In this document: positions 20,673 to 29,754 of the stretch, in pieces | Numbering within the stretch: the stretch's first letter is position 1 | Layout of the letters: each line of letters starts with the position of its first letter | Origin: Tribonema minus | Lineage: Eukaryota; Sar; Xanthophyceae; Tribonematales; Tribonemataceae | Reading direction: 5' to 3' | DNA: 64,000 nucleotides | Assembly (NCBI GenBank): GCA_017506865.1 | Contig: JAFCMP010000335.1 | Location: 186,001 to 250,000 of the forward strand | Translations under genes and position numbers: made by a program | The notes under the pieces: model-generated | The model's database searches: none | What the model was told of the DNA's origin: nothing | Seen by the model: only the letters and a program-made list of their open reading frames with translations

Positions 20673-22044
20673 CTTGCTGGTGGTAGCGGCAGAGGAACAG
20701 TGTGACGCAGTGCACCCTGAAGTGCATCGTGCACACGTCCAGCAGCCGGTCCACGCGCAGCAGTGCTCCGCACGACGCGCGCGGCGCTGCCGCGTCACCG
20801 GTAGCAGCGTCAGCGGTGAGTTCTGAGCCGTGTGACGCTGTCGACCGGTCCTCAAGTGTCCCATCCCCGGCCCCTGATGCGTGCTGTCCATACCGCCCGT
20901 CGCCCTCACTCGTCTGCGCCAGTTCCGGGTCGCTGGAGCCGGCGCGCACAGCTTCAAGTTGCTGGTCTCGCGCGCTGCGGTCGGCAGCAGCGCTCATCTC
21001 CTCACAACCCGAACGATGTGCATCTCCATATGGTGCCAGGCAGCCACCGCCGTTCGAACGCGCACCACCCTCCTGCAGCTGCGGCTCCTCACAAGCGGCA
21101 AGCATCGCGTCGATCTCGCCAGCGCTAAACACGCCGCGCAGCGCTCCCTGCGTCAACGCCGCGGCGGCAACGCCCCAGGCGACGCGCCTGTCGACTCCAG
21201 AGCTGAGCGCTGCTGCGTCGCCACCGCTCAGCGCGCGCCGTTCCGCCTTCCGCAGCGCCTTTCCAACGATGCTGCGGAACCGCGCGGCGTCGAACCGCTG
21301 CAGCGCTCCCGCCATGACCCTGGCGGCTGCGGCGTCAGCAGTGCTCAGGTTGGCAGCTCGCAGCAGAGCGGAGGTGTTGGCGATGTCGAAAACCGGCAGG
21401 CTGTGAATGGACAGGGGGGGGCGCAGCTCTACCCTATCCCATTCCGGTCTCAGATCGTAGAGGATGGGCCACTGCTGCGGATTTTGCGGCGGCAGTTGCT
21501 GTTGGTGCTGGAGCTTTGACAGCTGCTGCTCTAAGGTGGATGCGCTGCTGTCGCTGACCTGCACCAGCAGATGCCTCTTGGATTGGTCAGGGAGCTTGAC
21601 GTGGAGTGGCAGCGGCGCGCTACTGCCCTGTACGTGTACGAGCACCGTAGTTGACGGCCGCTGACTGAGTTGGCGGTGATGCTGCATCTCGTGGCCTGAC
21701 TGCGCTGCGGCGTCCAAGGATGCATCATCTCTGCTCAATTGTGGCCGGTGGTTGCAGTTGCGATCGCTTGCAAGCGCTGTGCAAGATGACCAGTCAGTGG
21801 ATGAGGTCGAGTAAGCAGGGTGTTGTTTCTCGTTGCGGCCTGCCGTGTCAATACTCGGCAGTGCAACATAATCGGTCTTGCATGCAATCCATGACGGTTT
21901 CTGCTGCCTCTGCCAGGCATTGCTGGGGACCTGAGGCCGGCCATAAGAGCCTGTTCTGGTGTGGGATACTCTGTCAGCGTCATTGGCACGCGCTCGCCTT
22001 ACACCACCCATGTTAACACACGTTGACGCAAAATCAACCATCAT
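9431..22044 (-). CDS. large IQ-motif, B-box-like zinc finger and WW-domain protein, 11 exons
   Basis: Exons on the minus strand: 22044-20413, about 20093-19897, 19561 to about 19140, 18653-18256, 17761-17492, 16797-16509, 15956-15708, 13993-13872, 12804-12621, 11141-10927 and 10285-9431. Phases agree at every junction from exon 4 to 11; the exon 3 donor is not fixed. The product is about 1600 residues. Exon 1 has no recognised domain and includes an Ala run. Exons 3-9 encode repeated calmodulin-binding IQ-type motifs (e.g. ARIQSAARGWLARRR, AIQAAARGRLARWQ, LLQCTWRGHAARVL). Exon 11 carries CDECD...CKACSDRYCGACW...H (B-box-like) and, at the C-terminus, a WW domain (GWTEYWDESAQAHYWY...W..P). Such combinations suggest a calmodulin-regulated scaffold, perhaps cytoskeletal or ciliary. 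The start is the first ATG of the open frame; an upstream exon is possible. Confidence 0.8.
10276..10660 (-). repeat. tandem copies of the exon 11 acceptor region
   Basis: The exon 11 start with its acceptor (CGCTCAACACAG|GCGTGGTGGCGC, read on the minus strand) recurs at about 10385-10410 and 10520-10560. Each copy is followed by similar G-rich spacer (GATGATGTGGTG, GGTGATG...GGGGGG). The period is about 110-145 bases. The copies still encode QAWWR, but only the one nearest exon 11 continues into coding sequence. Confidence 0.75.
12004..12640 (-). repeat. tandem degenerate copies of the exon 9 end and donor
   Basis: Exon 9 ends ...CAGCGCTCGGCGG|GTGAGCGCGTGCGCAGCGC (to 12604). Decayed versions of the exon end, donor and following intron recur at about 12484-12560, 12365-12450 and 12238-12350, each followed by CATGCCGTATG-like spacer. 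A further copy at about 12008-12065 still reads GRMARAEGGYRRGERLRAA, matching exon 9 GHAARAEAGHRRGERRARQ. Exon 9 joins exon 10 in phase without them, so I treat them as non-coding. Confidence 0.7.
12083..12195 (-). repeat. dispersed ~110-base intronic repeat, minus-strand copy
   Basis: Reverse complement of the element at 7968-8080, with the same order of words: CTCTAGGTGACAAGG, TTAGCCGCAAGTGCCTTCC, CCAATAACCGTGGTCGC, GCAGTCATTGGCCACGAG. It lies in intron 9 of the IQ/WW gene in the sense orientation, as do the copies in CSN6 and VDE. Just downstream is a decayed copy of exon 9. Confidence 0.7.
12795..13420 (-). repeat. tandem copies of the intron/exon boundary upstream of exon 9
   Basis: The exon 9 acceptor neighbourhood (CGCAACGCGTGACTCCCCAG|GCG, minus strand) recurs as AGTCACGCGTTGCGG (plus strand) with G-rich AGGGGCAnnnGGGGCA...GGCAGGCGGTTGAAG at about 12825, 12910, 13010-13040, 13130-13170, 13250-13300 and 13350-13385. 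Periods run from about 85 to 120 bases. The copies lie within intron 8. Confidence 0.65.
13975..14290 (-). repeat. tandem copies of the exon 8 acceptor region
   Basis: The boundary GCCTGCGGTGTAGTGAGCAAAG (plus strand, 13992 on) recurs as GCCGGCGGTGCAGTGAGCGGAAAG at about 14172. Both are followed by CGACGGCATGCYGCA and by AGGAGA.CCAT..G. The period is about 180 bases. This is the same pattern as around the other exons of this gene. Confidence 0.6.
14697..14806. repeat. near-perfect 57-base tandem duplication
   Basis: TCATTATCCTCGTCATCAAC ... GGCAGCAGTAGCGCACCA appears twice in a row, with ATCCAATG versus ATACAATG as the visible difference. It lies in an intron of the IQ/WW gene. The small divergence suggests a recent event. 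Confidence 0.8.
15189..15206. repeat. interstitial telomere-like CCCTAA repeat
   Basis: AACCCTAACCCTAACC lies within an intron of the IQ/WW gene. Related short arrays occur at 15390-15412 and, more degenerate, at 15600-15650, 17303-17329 and 24355-24389. Confidence 0.75.
15285..15720 (-). repeat. three tandem copies of the exon 7 end and donor
   Basis: The exon 7 end with donor (plus strand GTCGCACCTGCCAGCCTGAG, 15701-15720) is repeated at about 15486 (GTCACACCTGCCAGCCTCAG) and 15296 (TTAGCACCTGCCAACCTCAG). Each copy keeps further exon sequence (ACGCTCTTGCTCGAGCCGCG in the second) and a neighbouring CCCTAA tract. The period is about 200 bases, and similarity declines away from the true exon. 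Confidence 0.8.
15940..16300 (-). repeat. three tandem copies of the exon 7 acceptor region
   Basis: GGCGAGCGCTGCGGCGGCAG ... GGAAGGGCAGGATGC ... GTCGGATGA (plus strand) occurs at about 15949, 16082 and 16227. The copies share the acceptor CCGCAG|CG (minus strand) and the pyrimidine tract before it. The period is about 135-145 bases. Only the innermost copy continues into exon 7. Confidence 0.75.
16790..17115 (-). repeat. three tandem copies of the exon 6 acceptor region
   Basis: The unit GCCGCCGCCG...AGTGCTGC...GCGCGGTGT...GATGTGGTCATSATGGTGAYGCTCAGCATGGTG starts at about 16783, 16887 and 17064 (the last one decayed). The boundary used by exon 6 is the first. The period is about 100-175 bases. 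Confidence 0.7.
17303..17329. repeat. interstitial TTAGGG array (four units)
   Basis: Four and a half uninterrupted TTAGGG units lie on the plus strand in intron 5 of the IQ/WW gene. CCCTA-rich degenerate sequence lies on both sides (17225-17260, 17390-17445). The human-type telomere unit is also used by many stramenopiles. Confidence 0.85.
20214..20292. repeat. ACAGT/GTACA microsatellite
   Basis: Degenerate pentamer repeats (GTACAGTACAGTACAGTACG, then GCAGTGCAGTGCA) lie in intron 1 of the IQ/WW gene. Confidence 0.8.
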
Positions 22045-22690
22045 CAATAAGAGCGCGCGTGTCAAATGGCAGTTGCGGTACCGTATCGTCCGGTAATCGC
22101 TTTCGAAGTGAGCAGACAGTGCACAAATATTTGCCCCTCGCCATCAAACTCACGAGCAGCTGACACGGATGCTATTCGAGTGGAATTGCTGCGAGTGGAA
22201 TTGCTGGCGACAATGTAGGCCGACAGCTGTCTGCACCTGCGCTGCAGTGCCGACATGTCTTTCCTCGCCTCAGCCTTGAGAAACATCGTGGACAACGCGC
22301 TCAGTGCATCACGCAGTGAAGTATAGAGCGGTCACAACACTGAGGACAGAGCCATCTCTCGTGGTGCGATCAGGACTGCTGCCACGGCTGCACTACGCCG
22401 CTGTTGCGTGTGTGAGATGGGGGTGTGATATGTGTCAAAAATATGGGACAGACAGACACAACGCTGCTGCGCGAGGGCGACGTTAGGTGACAGTGGCAGC
22501 GGACTCAGCATCATTTCGTTATTGTGGCAGCACACCGGCCCCCGTGGCATTTGACCACCAAGCGCAAGTCCCCGCCAAAGGCAGCGGATTCGGCTTCTTT
22601 TTCACGCAAAGAGAGTAAAAAAAAATCAAATCGTCAAACTAACTACATAACTCACAAATTGTCTTTTTTTATTGTTGGTAATTTTGACAC
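22045..22690. other. region upstream of the IQ/WW gene
   Basis: This holds the 5' side of the minus-strand IQ/WW gene and the beginning of the MYB duplications. One open stretch (minus strand, 22290-22062) has no recognised similarity and may be leader or an unplaced exon. An A/T-rich part at 22610-22680 contains runs of A and T. No promoter element is certain. Confidence 0.35.
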
Positions 22691-22698
22691 ACTGTCTG

Positions 22699-23435
22699 TC
22701 GCTGCGGCATCGCTCAACCACAAGTGGGGGCGTGTGGCGTGCCGCAATCGCTACGTCCAAAGCCTGGGCCCCCCAGCGCAAGAAAGGCGTCTGGACGGAG
22801 GATGAGGAGACTATTCTGGCTGAGCAGCTCAATGTCTGGCGCTGCGGCGTCGCTCCACCACAAGTGGGGGCGTGTGGCGTGCCGCGATCGCTACGTCCAA
22901 AGCCTGGGCCCCCAGCGCAAGAAAGGCGTCTGGACGGAGGATGAGGAGACTATTCTGGCTGAGCAGCTGGCGGCTGGCCGACGCTGGGTTGACATCGCCG
23001 ACATGTTGGGGCGCACCGACCTTGAAGTGAGGAACCACCACTACAACGCGGTCAGAAACGAGCACAGGCGTGGCGGCTGCGTGAGGCTGGACCTTAGCGT
23101 GCATGCTGGCGCTGGCGCTGTCAGCATCGGCGCTGGCGCTGTCAGCATGCACGCCAAGGTCCAGCCTCACGCAGCCGCCACGCCTGTGCTCGTTTCTGTT
23201 TTCTGACCGCGTTGTAGTGGTGGTTCCTCACTTCAAGGTTGGTGCGCCCCAACATGTCGGCGATGTCAACCCAGCGTCGGCCAGCCGCGAGCTGCTCAGC
23301 CAGAATAGTCTCCTCATCCTCCATCCAGACGCCTTTCTTGTGCTGGGGGCCCAGGCTTTGGATGTAGCGATCGCGGCACGCCACACGCCCCCACTTGTGG
23401 TTGAGCGATGCCGCAGCGCCAGCCCAGTTTGGGCC
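22699..23435. repeat. foldback of a MYB-gene segment: two inverted arms plus a tandem partial copy
   Basis: The plus-strand arm (about 22845-23112) and minus-strand arm (about 23150-23435) encode the same MYB-type segment in opposite directions and meet in a short spacer. Before them, 22699-22830 repeats the first 130 bases of the plus arm in direct orientation. The arms differ at scattered positions (e.g. ACCGACCTT versus ACCAACCTT; AGAAACG versus AGAAAACAGAAACG), which argues against a simple read artefact. Confidence 0.85.
22850..23205 (+). pseudogene. inverted copy of the MYB-like gene segment
   Basis: It encodes KWGRVACRDRYVQSLG, then KKGVWTEDEETILAEQ and GRTDLEVRNHHYNAVR in one frame, matching the minus-strand gene beyond 23142. 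The first MYB Trp region and the splice acceptor are missing, and the frame runs into the low-complexity spacer (AGAGAVS repeats). It could be transcribed as part of a hairpin; I see no sign of an independent gene. Confidence 0.65.
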
Positions 23436-24354
23436 ATGCGTATCCACGTACGCCCGCAGGGTCTCGTTGTCGTCTGGCGACCATTTGGTTACTGCAAAAG
23501 CGCAAGTGGTAACAAAAAATAATCATGTTCACGGGGTGATGTGGCCATGTTTTGCACCCTGCAATGTGCGACTGCAGTGCCCTTGTGGGAAAGCAAATGG
23601 GGTTGTACAAAGTGGTGACTCACAAAAACTAATTTTCTAGGCCTCGCAAACCCCAGCCAACGCTGCACAGATAGTGTGGCACACACAGAGACGTGCACCG
23701 TGTGCTCTGATCACAGCCCCTCAGGCTGCGGCAAGGAATGTGTATGTGACACTGCTCAACAACTTGACCATGTAGAGTCAAAGCCATGTTACTGTGTCCA
23801 CCTCCACTATGATGACCCGCTTTCACAGTGCTTGCCATGCAGCCGAATGTGAGTGCCACATCGCGCCACAACAACATGTACAGCTCAAAACCCTCACACA
23901 CCGTTACATACAACCCGTTCCATGAAACACCTGCTGCAACATGCCACTGCCCCACGATGCACTTGTACAATCACTGACAGAAACGCCGTCTCAATGTCAA
24001 ATATACATGCTTCTCAACCTCAAGTCAATGACTTAGAAGCCTACGTCAGTGACGCATACCCGCATCTGAGTAAAGAAAGTTCTAAGAGGTGGACCACCAA
24101 GTTGACTGAGTGGCCCGGCCCCTGGCTGGATCGAAAAATGTGCCCTGCCGCCTCCCCCCCCCCCCCCCCCACTCCCCCCCTGTTGGACCCTTGGGATATA
24201 GGGAGGTACCAGAGAGGGGACAACGATTGAAGCGGACGCACTGACTGCGCAGCTTACCGTTTGTGTTTGCGGCCATTTTTGCGGCCTTTTTCGCGCTGGT
24301 CTTCTCCACCTCCGCGATCGCCCGCTCCTTTGCATCTGGGCCCTCCTTGGCGCC
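23142..24354 (-). CDS. MYB/SANT-repeat DNA-binding protein (REB1/DMTF1-like), partial model
   Basis: Exon 24354-24258 (a Lys/Ala-rich helix ending in AAKMAANTN) joins exon 23491-23142 with matching phase (G|TA gives Val). The second exon begins with TKWSPDDNETLRAYVDTHGP, then NW and CRDRY, and a second repeat VWMEDEETILAEQ...RRWVDIADMLGRT...NHHY. That is two MYB-type repeats with the expected Trp/aromatic spacing, like the REB1/cyclin-D-binding MYB group of nuclear DNA-binding or transcription-termination factors. The acceptor of the upstream exon lies inside a TTAGGG array. The C-terminus as drawn runs into the foldback spacer and stops at 23142; GTGAGG after RL could be a donor instead. Earlier exons must exist but were not identified. 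Confidence 0.6.
23495..24250. other. intron of the MYB-like gene
   Basis: About 770 bases between the two phase-matched MYB exons. It contains a poly-C run at about 24156-24178 and no other recognised feature. Confidence 0.4.
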
Positions 24355-24389
24355 CTTACCCTAACCCTAACCCTAACTCTAACCCTAAG
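24355..24389 (-). repeat. interstitial telomere-like array at a 3' splice site
   Basis: CCCTAACCCTAACCCTAACT on the plus strand, so the MYB gene reads (TTAGGG)n directly before GGTAAG|GGC, where the exon is inferred to start. The array therefore supplies the sequence just upstream of the acceptor. Confidence 0.75.
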
Positions 24390-25100
24390 ATGCGCGCGTC
24401 GTAACTCCCTGCACTCCCTGCACCACACAGCAACATGCGCTGACATCAACATTTACACCAGGTCTGAAGCAATTTAATGGGCGACAATATTCGTGCGAGA
24501 TAGGCTTCAAGTGGCTCGGTATTCAGGACACCAACATTATTCTGTACCCGCAGACATCACCCCCACCGTGCCGCCGAAAGCAAGTGCTACTTGCGCTTAC
24601 ATCCTGCTGAGCATAAACCACGAACGTTGTTTTTTCAAATACGTTTCAATTTCGAATCATTTCAAGGATTTGGCAATTGTTGCAGTACCCAACGTGGTGC
24701 GTTTCGCCAGCCTTCTTGATCTAAACTGTGAACACACACACCGCATCAGGTTGGTGCTGCTCATAGTGCATGCAGTTGGTGGTATCATGACTTTGCTTGA
24801 AGGTGACCCTCTGGACCTGTGTAGGTGCGCGAGCATTCGTGAGTATCCCTCAGCGTGAGTGCGGCGCCGACCGTGACAGGACGCTTTTCATGACAAGGGC
24901 ATTTTGACTTCAACTTCAACTCATACATACACGCAAATGGTGGATGTTTGTGGTTTTAAGTCCAGCCTCAATTACATGCAACTCCAACAGGAGCACTGCT
25001 CGCGCTGAGCCGCGATGCACCCATTTCATTAGCGCTGCCGCCGCCGCTGCTCCGCTGGACAAGCTCGGCCACTGCGCACTTGATGTAGTCATTGAGGGGT
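24390..25100. other. no gene recognised
   Basis: A plus-strand frame of 121 codons (24493-24858) has no recognisable domain and is only weakly gene-like. Sequence near 24990-25040 (GCACTGCTCGCGCTGAGCCG) is repeated at 25642. Confidence 0.3.
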
Positions 25101-25103
25101 GCC

Positions 25104-27940
25104 GTCAACATCTACTGATCACCAAGGGCAGCACGCACCTGCACGGCGGGGTCGTCCGTGACCACATTTGGGTTGTAGTAATTGCCCTGCCGCCACGCCT
25201 GGTGTGCCGCATTGCCTGCATCAGAGGGGGAGGGGGGGGGGGGGGGAGTGAACCAAGTGCCGCAAAAACACTTCTCAGAGGCAGGCAACTGCAATATGTC
25301 AGGCTCACTGGCATCAACGGCTCATGCTTTCATGAGTGCTGCCGCCGCCGCCGCCGCCGCCGCCGCTGCTGCCCAATATGATGGCAACCACCAGCAGCAG
25401 CACCTGCAGCGCGTGACATGGTACTGATCCGCCTAGCCATCTCACCCAATGGCATTTCGCGCGCTGCCTGTCGCAGCAGCGGCGCAGACGGCAGCAGATC
25501 GGTGTCCACAAGTTGCAGTTCTAAGACGTTCACAACACAAACCCATTTGTATGAAGAGAGCGCCATTGACCAAGCTGCATGCATCGGCGACACGAACGAT
25601 CAGGGCGCTTCAAACCTCAACTACATGCAACTTCACCATCAGCACTGCTCGCGCTGAGCCGCAATGCGCCCCATTCCTGAGCGCTGCCGCCCCCAGAGAG
25701 CATGCGCGTGGCGACCGCGCCTGGCTGAGCACTGCTGAGGATGGCGTGCAACCCCAACATATAGATGCGTTGATCAGATCTCACCCCCGGACTGTCCGTG
25801 GGCCTGCAGGACGGCGCGGATGGCGGCGTCTATCACAGATCTCTAGCCACGCTGAGCGCCACACACGAACAGCTGCATCGCACCACACCAGGGGGCTCAC
25901 CTCCCTTCGTACCCCCCTTCGTGTGGTCGTGCTCGGGCCCGCAGGTGCACTGACCAAGAGCGTCCGACTTGCAGCTGCAGCCGGGCTCGATGCAGCAGTT
26001 GGCTGCGACGGAGCATGAGGGGCACAGACGTCAGTCTTGTGAGCGCTGCCTTGTGAAGAACAGGGCTTCGCGAAAGCGGAACACGTCGCATCAACGTCAT
26101 CTGACGTTCATGATGCAAAGGACGTGGCAGGTGCATTTGGCGAAGAGCATGCAGTATGTCATTGAGCAGCAGAAATCTGATGTACCGGACTGACTGAATC
26201 TTCAAGTTTGCATGTCACTTCACGTGTGGTCTTGCACTCCAGCAGCAGCAGCCGCACGGCAGCATGTTGACTCACAGGTGACGCACCAGTGTTGGCAACC
26301 AGGAACGCAGTCAAGCCTCGCAGTCACAGAGCCGTCCTGATTGCGAGAGCATGCACGTGGCAACCGCGCCTGGCTGAGCACTGCTGCGGATGGCGTGCAA
26401 CCCCAACATACATATAGATGCACAATTCGGCACCAACACCCACCATTCTCCTGCAGGGCGGCGCGGATGGTGGCGTTGAGCTGCTCCCCGGAGGCGGCCG
26501 AGGCGATGGCCTCGTCCGTGAGGCCTGCCATGCGCGCTGGCATGTTTCTGTAGGAGCAGCCGTGCTCCGCAAGCAGCTTGTTGCCGGTTCTCCTGCGCAT
26601 GCTGGCCTGCACACGACACGTACGCGGCAACGTCCATGAGCACATGCCAATTCTGAGGCAATTTCAGCGTCAGTGATGTTCATCCGTTCGGGATGCATTT
26701 GGAACCGCGTGCACGCGTGCGCCGCAGATCGGTGCGACGGGTTGCAGTTCTTTCCAGCTGCTGCAAGTGGGTCGTCTCCTTCCAGTAGGCCTGGTGAGGG
26801 TGCTTCCCCGTAGACTACTAGTACACGAAACATATGGTGGTGGTCGTTGCGTGCGTACAGGCTCAGCAAGGTCAGGCCCGCTGATATTGTTGGACGTATG
26901 AGAAAGCATCATCATGGGGCAACAGCCCCCTGCCGCCGATCAGTTGCGTGAGTGCACCACGTACCTGCTTGCAACTCTAAGACTTGTCCTGCACACCTGA
27001 GTCTGGCTGTTAACGTTGTGCACTGCAACACCCGTAGGCACAACTTCAAGTGCTATGTGGACGCAAACTGCGAAGTACAACTCGCCGCCACGGACGCCCT
27101 GCGCGGGGGTGAACCCATACCCCCCCAGCTTGTACTGTGCGACTGCCATCGTGTAGCCATCGCGGGTGGGGTTGACGCGGACCGCGGCGATCGCGCTCTC
27201 CGCTGCAGCTCTCTTCCGCGCCACCCCCCCTCGCTGTCTGCGCTGTCAAACAACCGCGCGTTCCCGCGCGTGCGGCTGTGGTCCTGGGACGAATGCGACG
27301 AGAAGAAAAGCGGTCCCCAGCAGGCGGCGCGCACCACGCTCAGCCTGGCGAAGCGCCTGAACATGCAGTTCGACGACGTGCTTGTGACGTCACACATCTG
27401 CAGATGTGCAGATGTCTGCAGGTGCGCGCCGCCTGCTGGGGACCGCCTTTCTTCTCATCGCATTCGTCCCAGGACCACAGCTGCACGCGCGAGACCGCAT
27501 GATGGATGCAGCGCAGCAGCACGTCTTCGACCGCCCGCCTGCACTCCAGGATTTCAGCGCGGCACGCGGACGCGGGTGCGCAGCATGCTTCGTTGCCGTC
27601 GCTGCTGGGGCGGTGGATGCACGCTCCGCCGAAGATGGCGTTCCACCCTATGCGCCATCCATCATTGCGCGTGTGAGGCTCAAGGGCCCGCAGGATGACG
27701 CCGGTGGCGGCTGTACACGCGGGTGCCCAGCACTCCTCGTGCCCGCGCGCCATGCAATGCCCCACCTCTACGAGCAGCGTGGTGTCCGGTGGTACATTGG
27801 CTTCGCCGCGCACCACGGCCAAGTACCTTGTCGGTACAGTGCAGCTGCGCAAGAGAGTTGCTGCTGAAGGAGAGGCTGTACATTGTCTGAAAAGCTGCCG
27901 TGCCACGAGGGCCTGGCACACATCAGCGACAGCAGGCAAC
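25104..27940 (-). CDS. unresolved multi-exon gene(s) of unknown function
   Basis: Several minus-strand stretches read as good exons but I could not join them. About 27940-27415 encodes VVRGEANVPPDTTLLVEVGH, then a Cys-rich part and SRVQLWSWDECDEKK. About 27225-27060 encodes AVRVNPTRDGYTMAVAQYKL. About 26860-26640 encodes VLVVYGEAPSPGLLEGDDP and KNCNPSHRSAAHACTRFQ. About 26630-26465 encodes NKLLAEHGCSYRNMPARMAG and SGEQLNATIRAALQEN before a donor. About 25210-25145 encodes QGNYYNPNVVTDDPAVQ before a donor. No known family is recognised. A foldback at 27266-27489 splits the first part, and 25650-25860 duplicates 26340-26480, so the locus is rearranged and may be broken. It may or may not belong to the MYB-like gene. 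Confidence 0.35.
27266..27489. repeat. foldback inverted repeat of an exon segment
   Basis: Arms 27266-27334 and 27421-27489 are inverted copies; both encode LWSWDECDEKK and GPQQAAR, in opposite directions. The plus arm continues as TTLSLAKRLNMQFDDVLV, which looks like the natural continuation of the coding sequence now placed on the other strand. Spacer about 86 bases. Confidence 0.8.
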
Positions 27941-28439
27941 AGAACACGTGGTCAATGAGCCAACTCACTTCTGCCGGTGCATCACACACCGCTGTCGCTA
28001 CTGCCATGAGTTGTATATGGTCTGTCATTCGCGCACTAGCGTATGATAACGAGTCATTTATGAAACAACTCACAGTTTTTCGTCAGTCAGTTGTTTGTTG
28101 TACAACGAACAACTACCGAGAGAGCTCGACGCAATATTCGTCGTATCGCTTTTGTTGTGTACATATGCTCCGCAGCTCGTTCATACGAGCTCTGCTGCAC
28201 TGCGTGACGAAAACGGCGGCACGAATGAGATGGGCTGGAGTGTGAAGCAGCATATCGCCACCACTCCCAGACCCACTGCACAGATTCTGATCATGTAGCT
28301 GCACAAAGCATGGATGGCCAAACAGCGCGAAGACTTGCACGGGGGCGCAAAAGCCGAGTGTTCGCTTGCACAGGGGGCACAGTGGAGTGCATGCTTGCAC
28401 ACTCAAGTGCTTGCTTGCAACTCAGTTGGCCACCCCACA

Positions 28440-28945
28440 AGTTTAGCAACTTCAACTTCAACTGCACGTGCTGCCCTGCACTGTCGTGCCGTGCGCGCCT
28501 TTGAGGCGCGCGACAGCGACGACGACGACGCCTTTGAAACGCCGCCAGGCAAAAACAAGCGCGGTAGCGGCGCAGGCGGCGGCGGCGGCGGCAAAAGTGG
28601 CAAGCGCAGGCGCGGCGGCGGCGGCGGCGGCCCCCCGCGCGCCGCCCGCGTCCCCGAGCGGCGCCGCCTTCACGCGCTTCCGGGCGCCGCCGCTGCCGGT
28701 GCTGCTGCCAGCTGTGGCGGCGGCGGGCGCAGCTGATGGAAGCTTGCCGCCGCCGCTGCCGCCGCCGCTGCCGCCGCGCCTGCGCTTGCCACTTTTGCCG
28801 CCGCCGCCGCCTGCGCCGCTACCGCGCTTGTTTTTGCCTGGCGGCGTTTCAAAGGCGTCGTCGTCGCTGCTCTCGCGCGCCTCGGCTGCGCGCACGGCAC
28901 GACAGAGCAGTGCAGCACATGCAGTTGAAGTTGGAGGTGCTGCCA
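28440..28945. repeat. foldback inverted repeat of a low-complexity exon
   Basis: Arms about 28440-28640 and 28745-28945 are inverted copies encoding SDDDAFETPPGKNKRGSGAG followed by a Gly run and KSGKRRR. The minus-strand copy keeps GCGCGCAG before the coding part and is probably the genuine exon; in the plus copy that AG is lost. Confidence 0.8.
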
Positions 28946-29750
28946 GGAAGACAGTGCTGCGGCGGTGCACAGGCGGCACAGGCCCGCAGTCGCGCGCCAG
29001 CGATGCAGGTCTGCACGTACATGTGCATGCGTAAACCTACACGTGCATGTGCATGGTGACCGCTGCCCGGTAGCCTTAGCTGCGAAACCCTCACGAAGAG
29101 TACCAGCACGACACTGCACACAAGTGCATCCACGAATGACAATGCCCCCCCGATAATACCTGCGACGCGCCGCTCCCCCGCCAAGCCCCCCTTGCCCCTC
29201 CCCCCTGCGGCAACCGCCCCGGCGCCGCTGAGCCCGCCTCCGCCACCGCCGCTGCTGCGAGCACTCAGCGCCCTGCTGCCGCTGCTGCCCGTGGCGCTGC
29301 TGCTGGCGTGCCGCGGCGGCCGGTTCTCATCGCCGCCACCGCCGCTGCTGCCTGCGCCGCCGCTGCCGCCATTGCCCGCCCAGCCGCGCGCGTCGTTGTC
29401 GGCGGCGGCGGCGGCCCCCCGCGCGCCGCCCGCGTCCCCGAGCGGCGGCCGGCTCCTCTCCTGCTGCTGTGGCGGCGCGAGCTGCGGCGGCGAGTGCTCC
29501 TGCTGCTGCGGTGCATACTGCTGCAGCTGCTGTTGCACGATATGCGGGGCCTGCTGCTGCCGCTGCAGCGCGTGCGCGCCGCCGCCGCCGCTGCTCCGCC
29601 GCGTGTCCCTGGGCCTCAGCTGCCGCATCCTCCACCGCGCCGCCGCCGCTGCCGTTCTGGGCGCCATTGACTAGGAGCTGCACGTACAGCATGGCGATAT
29701 GGCCAAAGGAGTTGGTGATTGGCGAGGTGAAGACAGCACATAGCCTCAAA
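28640..29750 (-). CDS. hypothetical low-complexity protein, partial model
   Basis: One exon near 29735-29640 reads VFTSPITNSFGHIAMLYVQL. It runs into an Ala/Arg- or Gln/Gly-rich region (the frame is uncertain; one phase gives QQQ-rich sequence with ENRPPRHA). Another exon near 28912-28640 reads DDDAFETPPGKNKRGSG and a basic KSGKRRRGG. The motif PLGDAGGARGAAAAA occurs in both, which suggests internal duplication. The basic and acidic low-complexity parts suggest a nuclear protein, but no family is recognised. Confidence 0.35.
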
Positions 29751-29754
29751 ACAC

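Noticed and set aside
22724..23206. Plus-strand frame as an independent MYB gene
   Set aside because: It starts in a frame-shifted tandem copy, lacks the first MYB Trp region and ends in the spacer of an inverted repeat; better explained as a fold-back copy.
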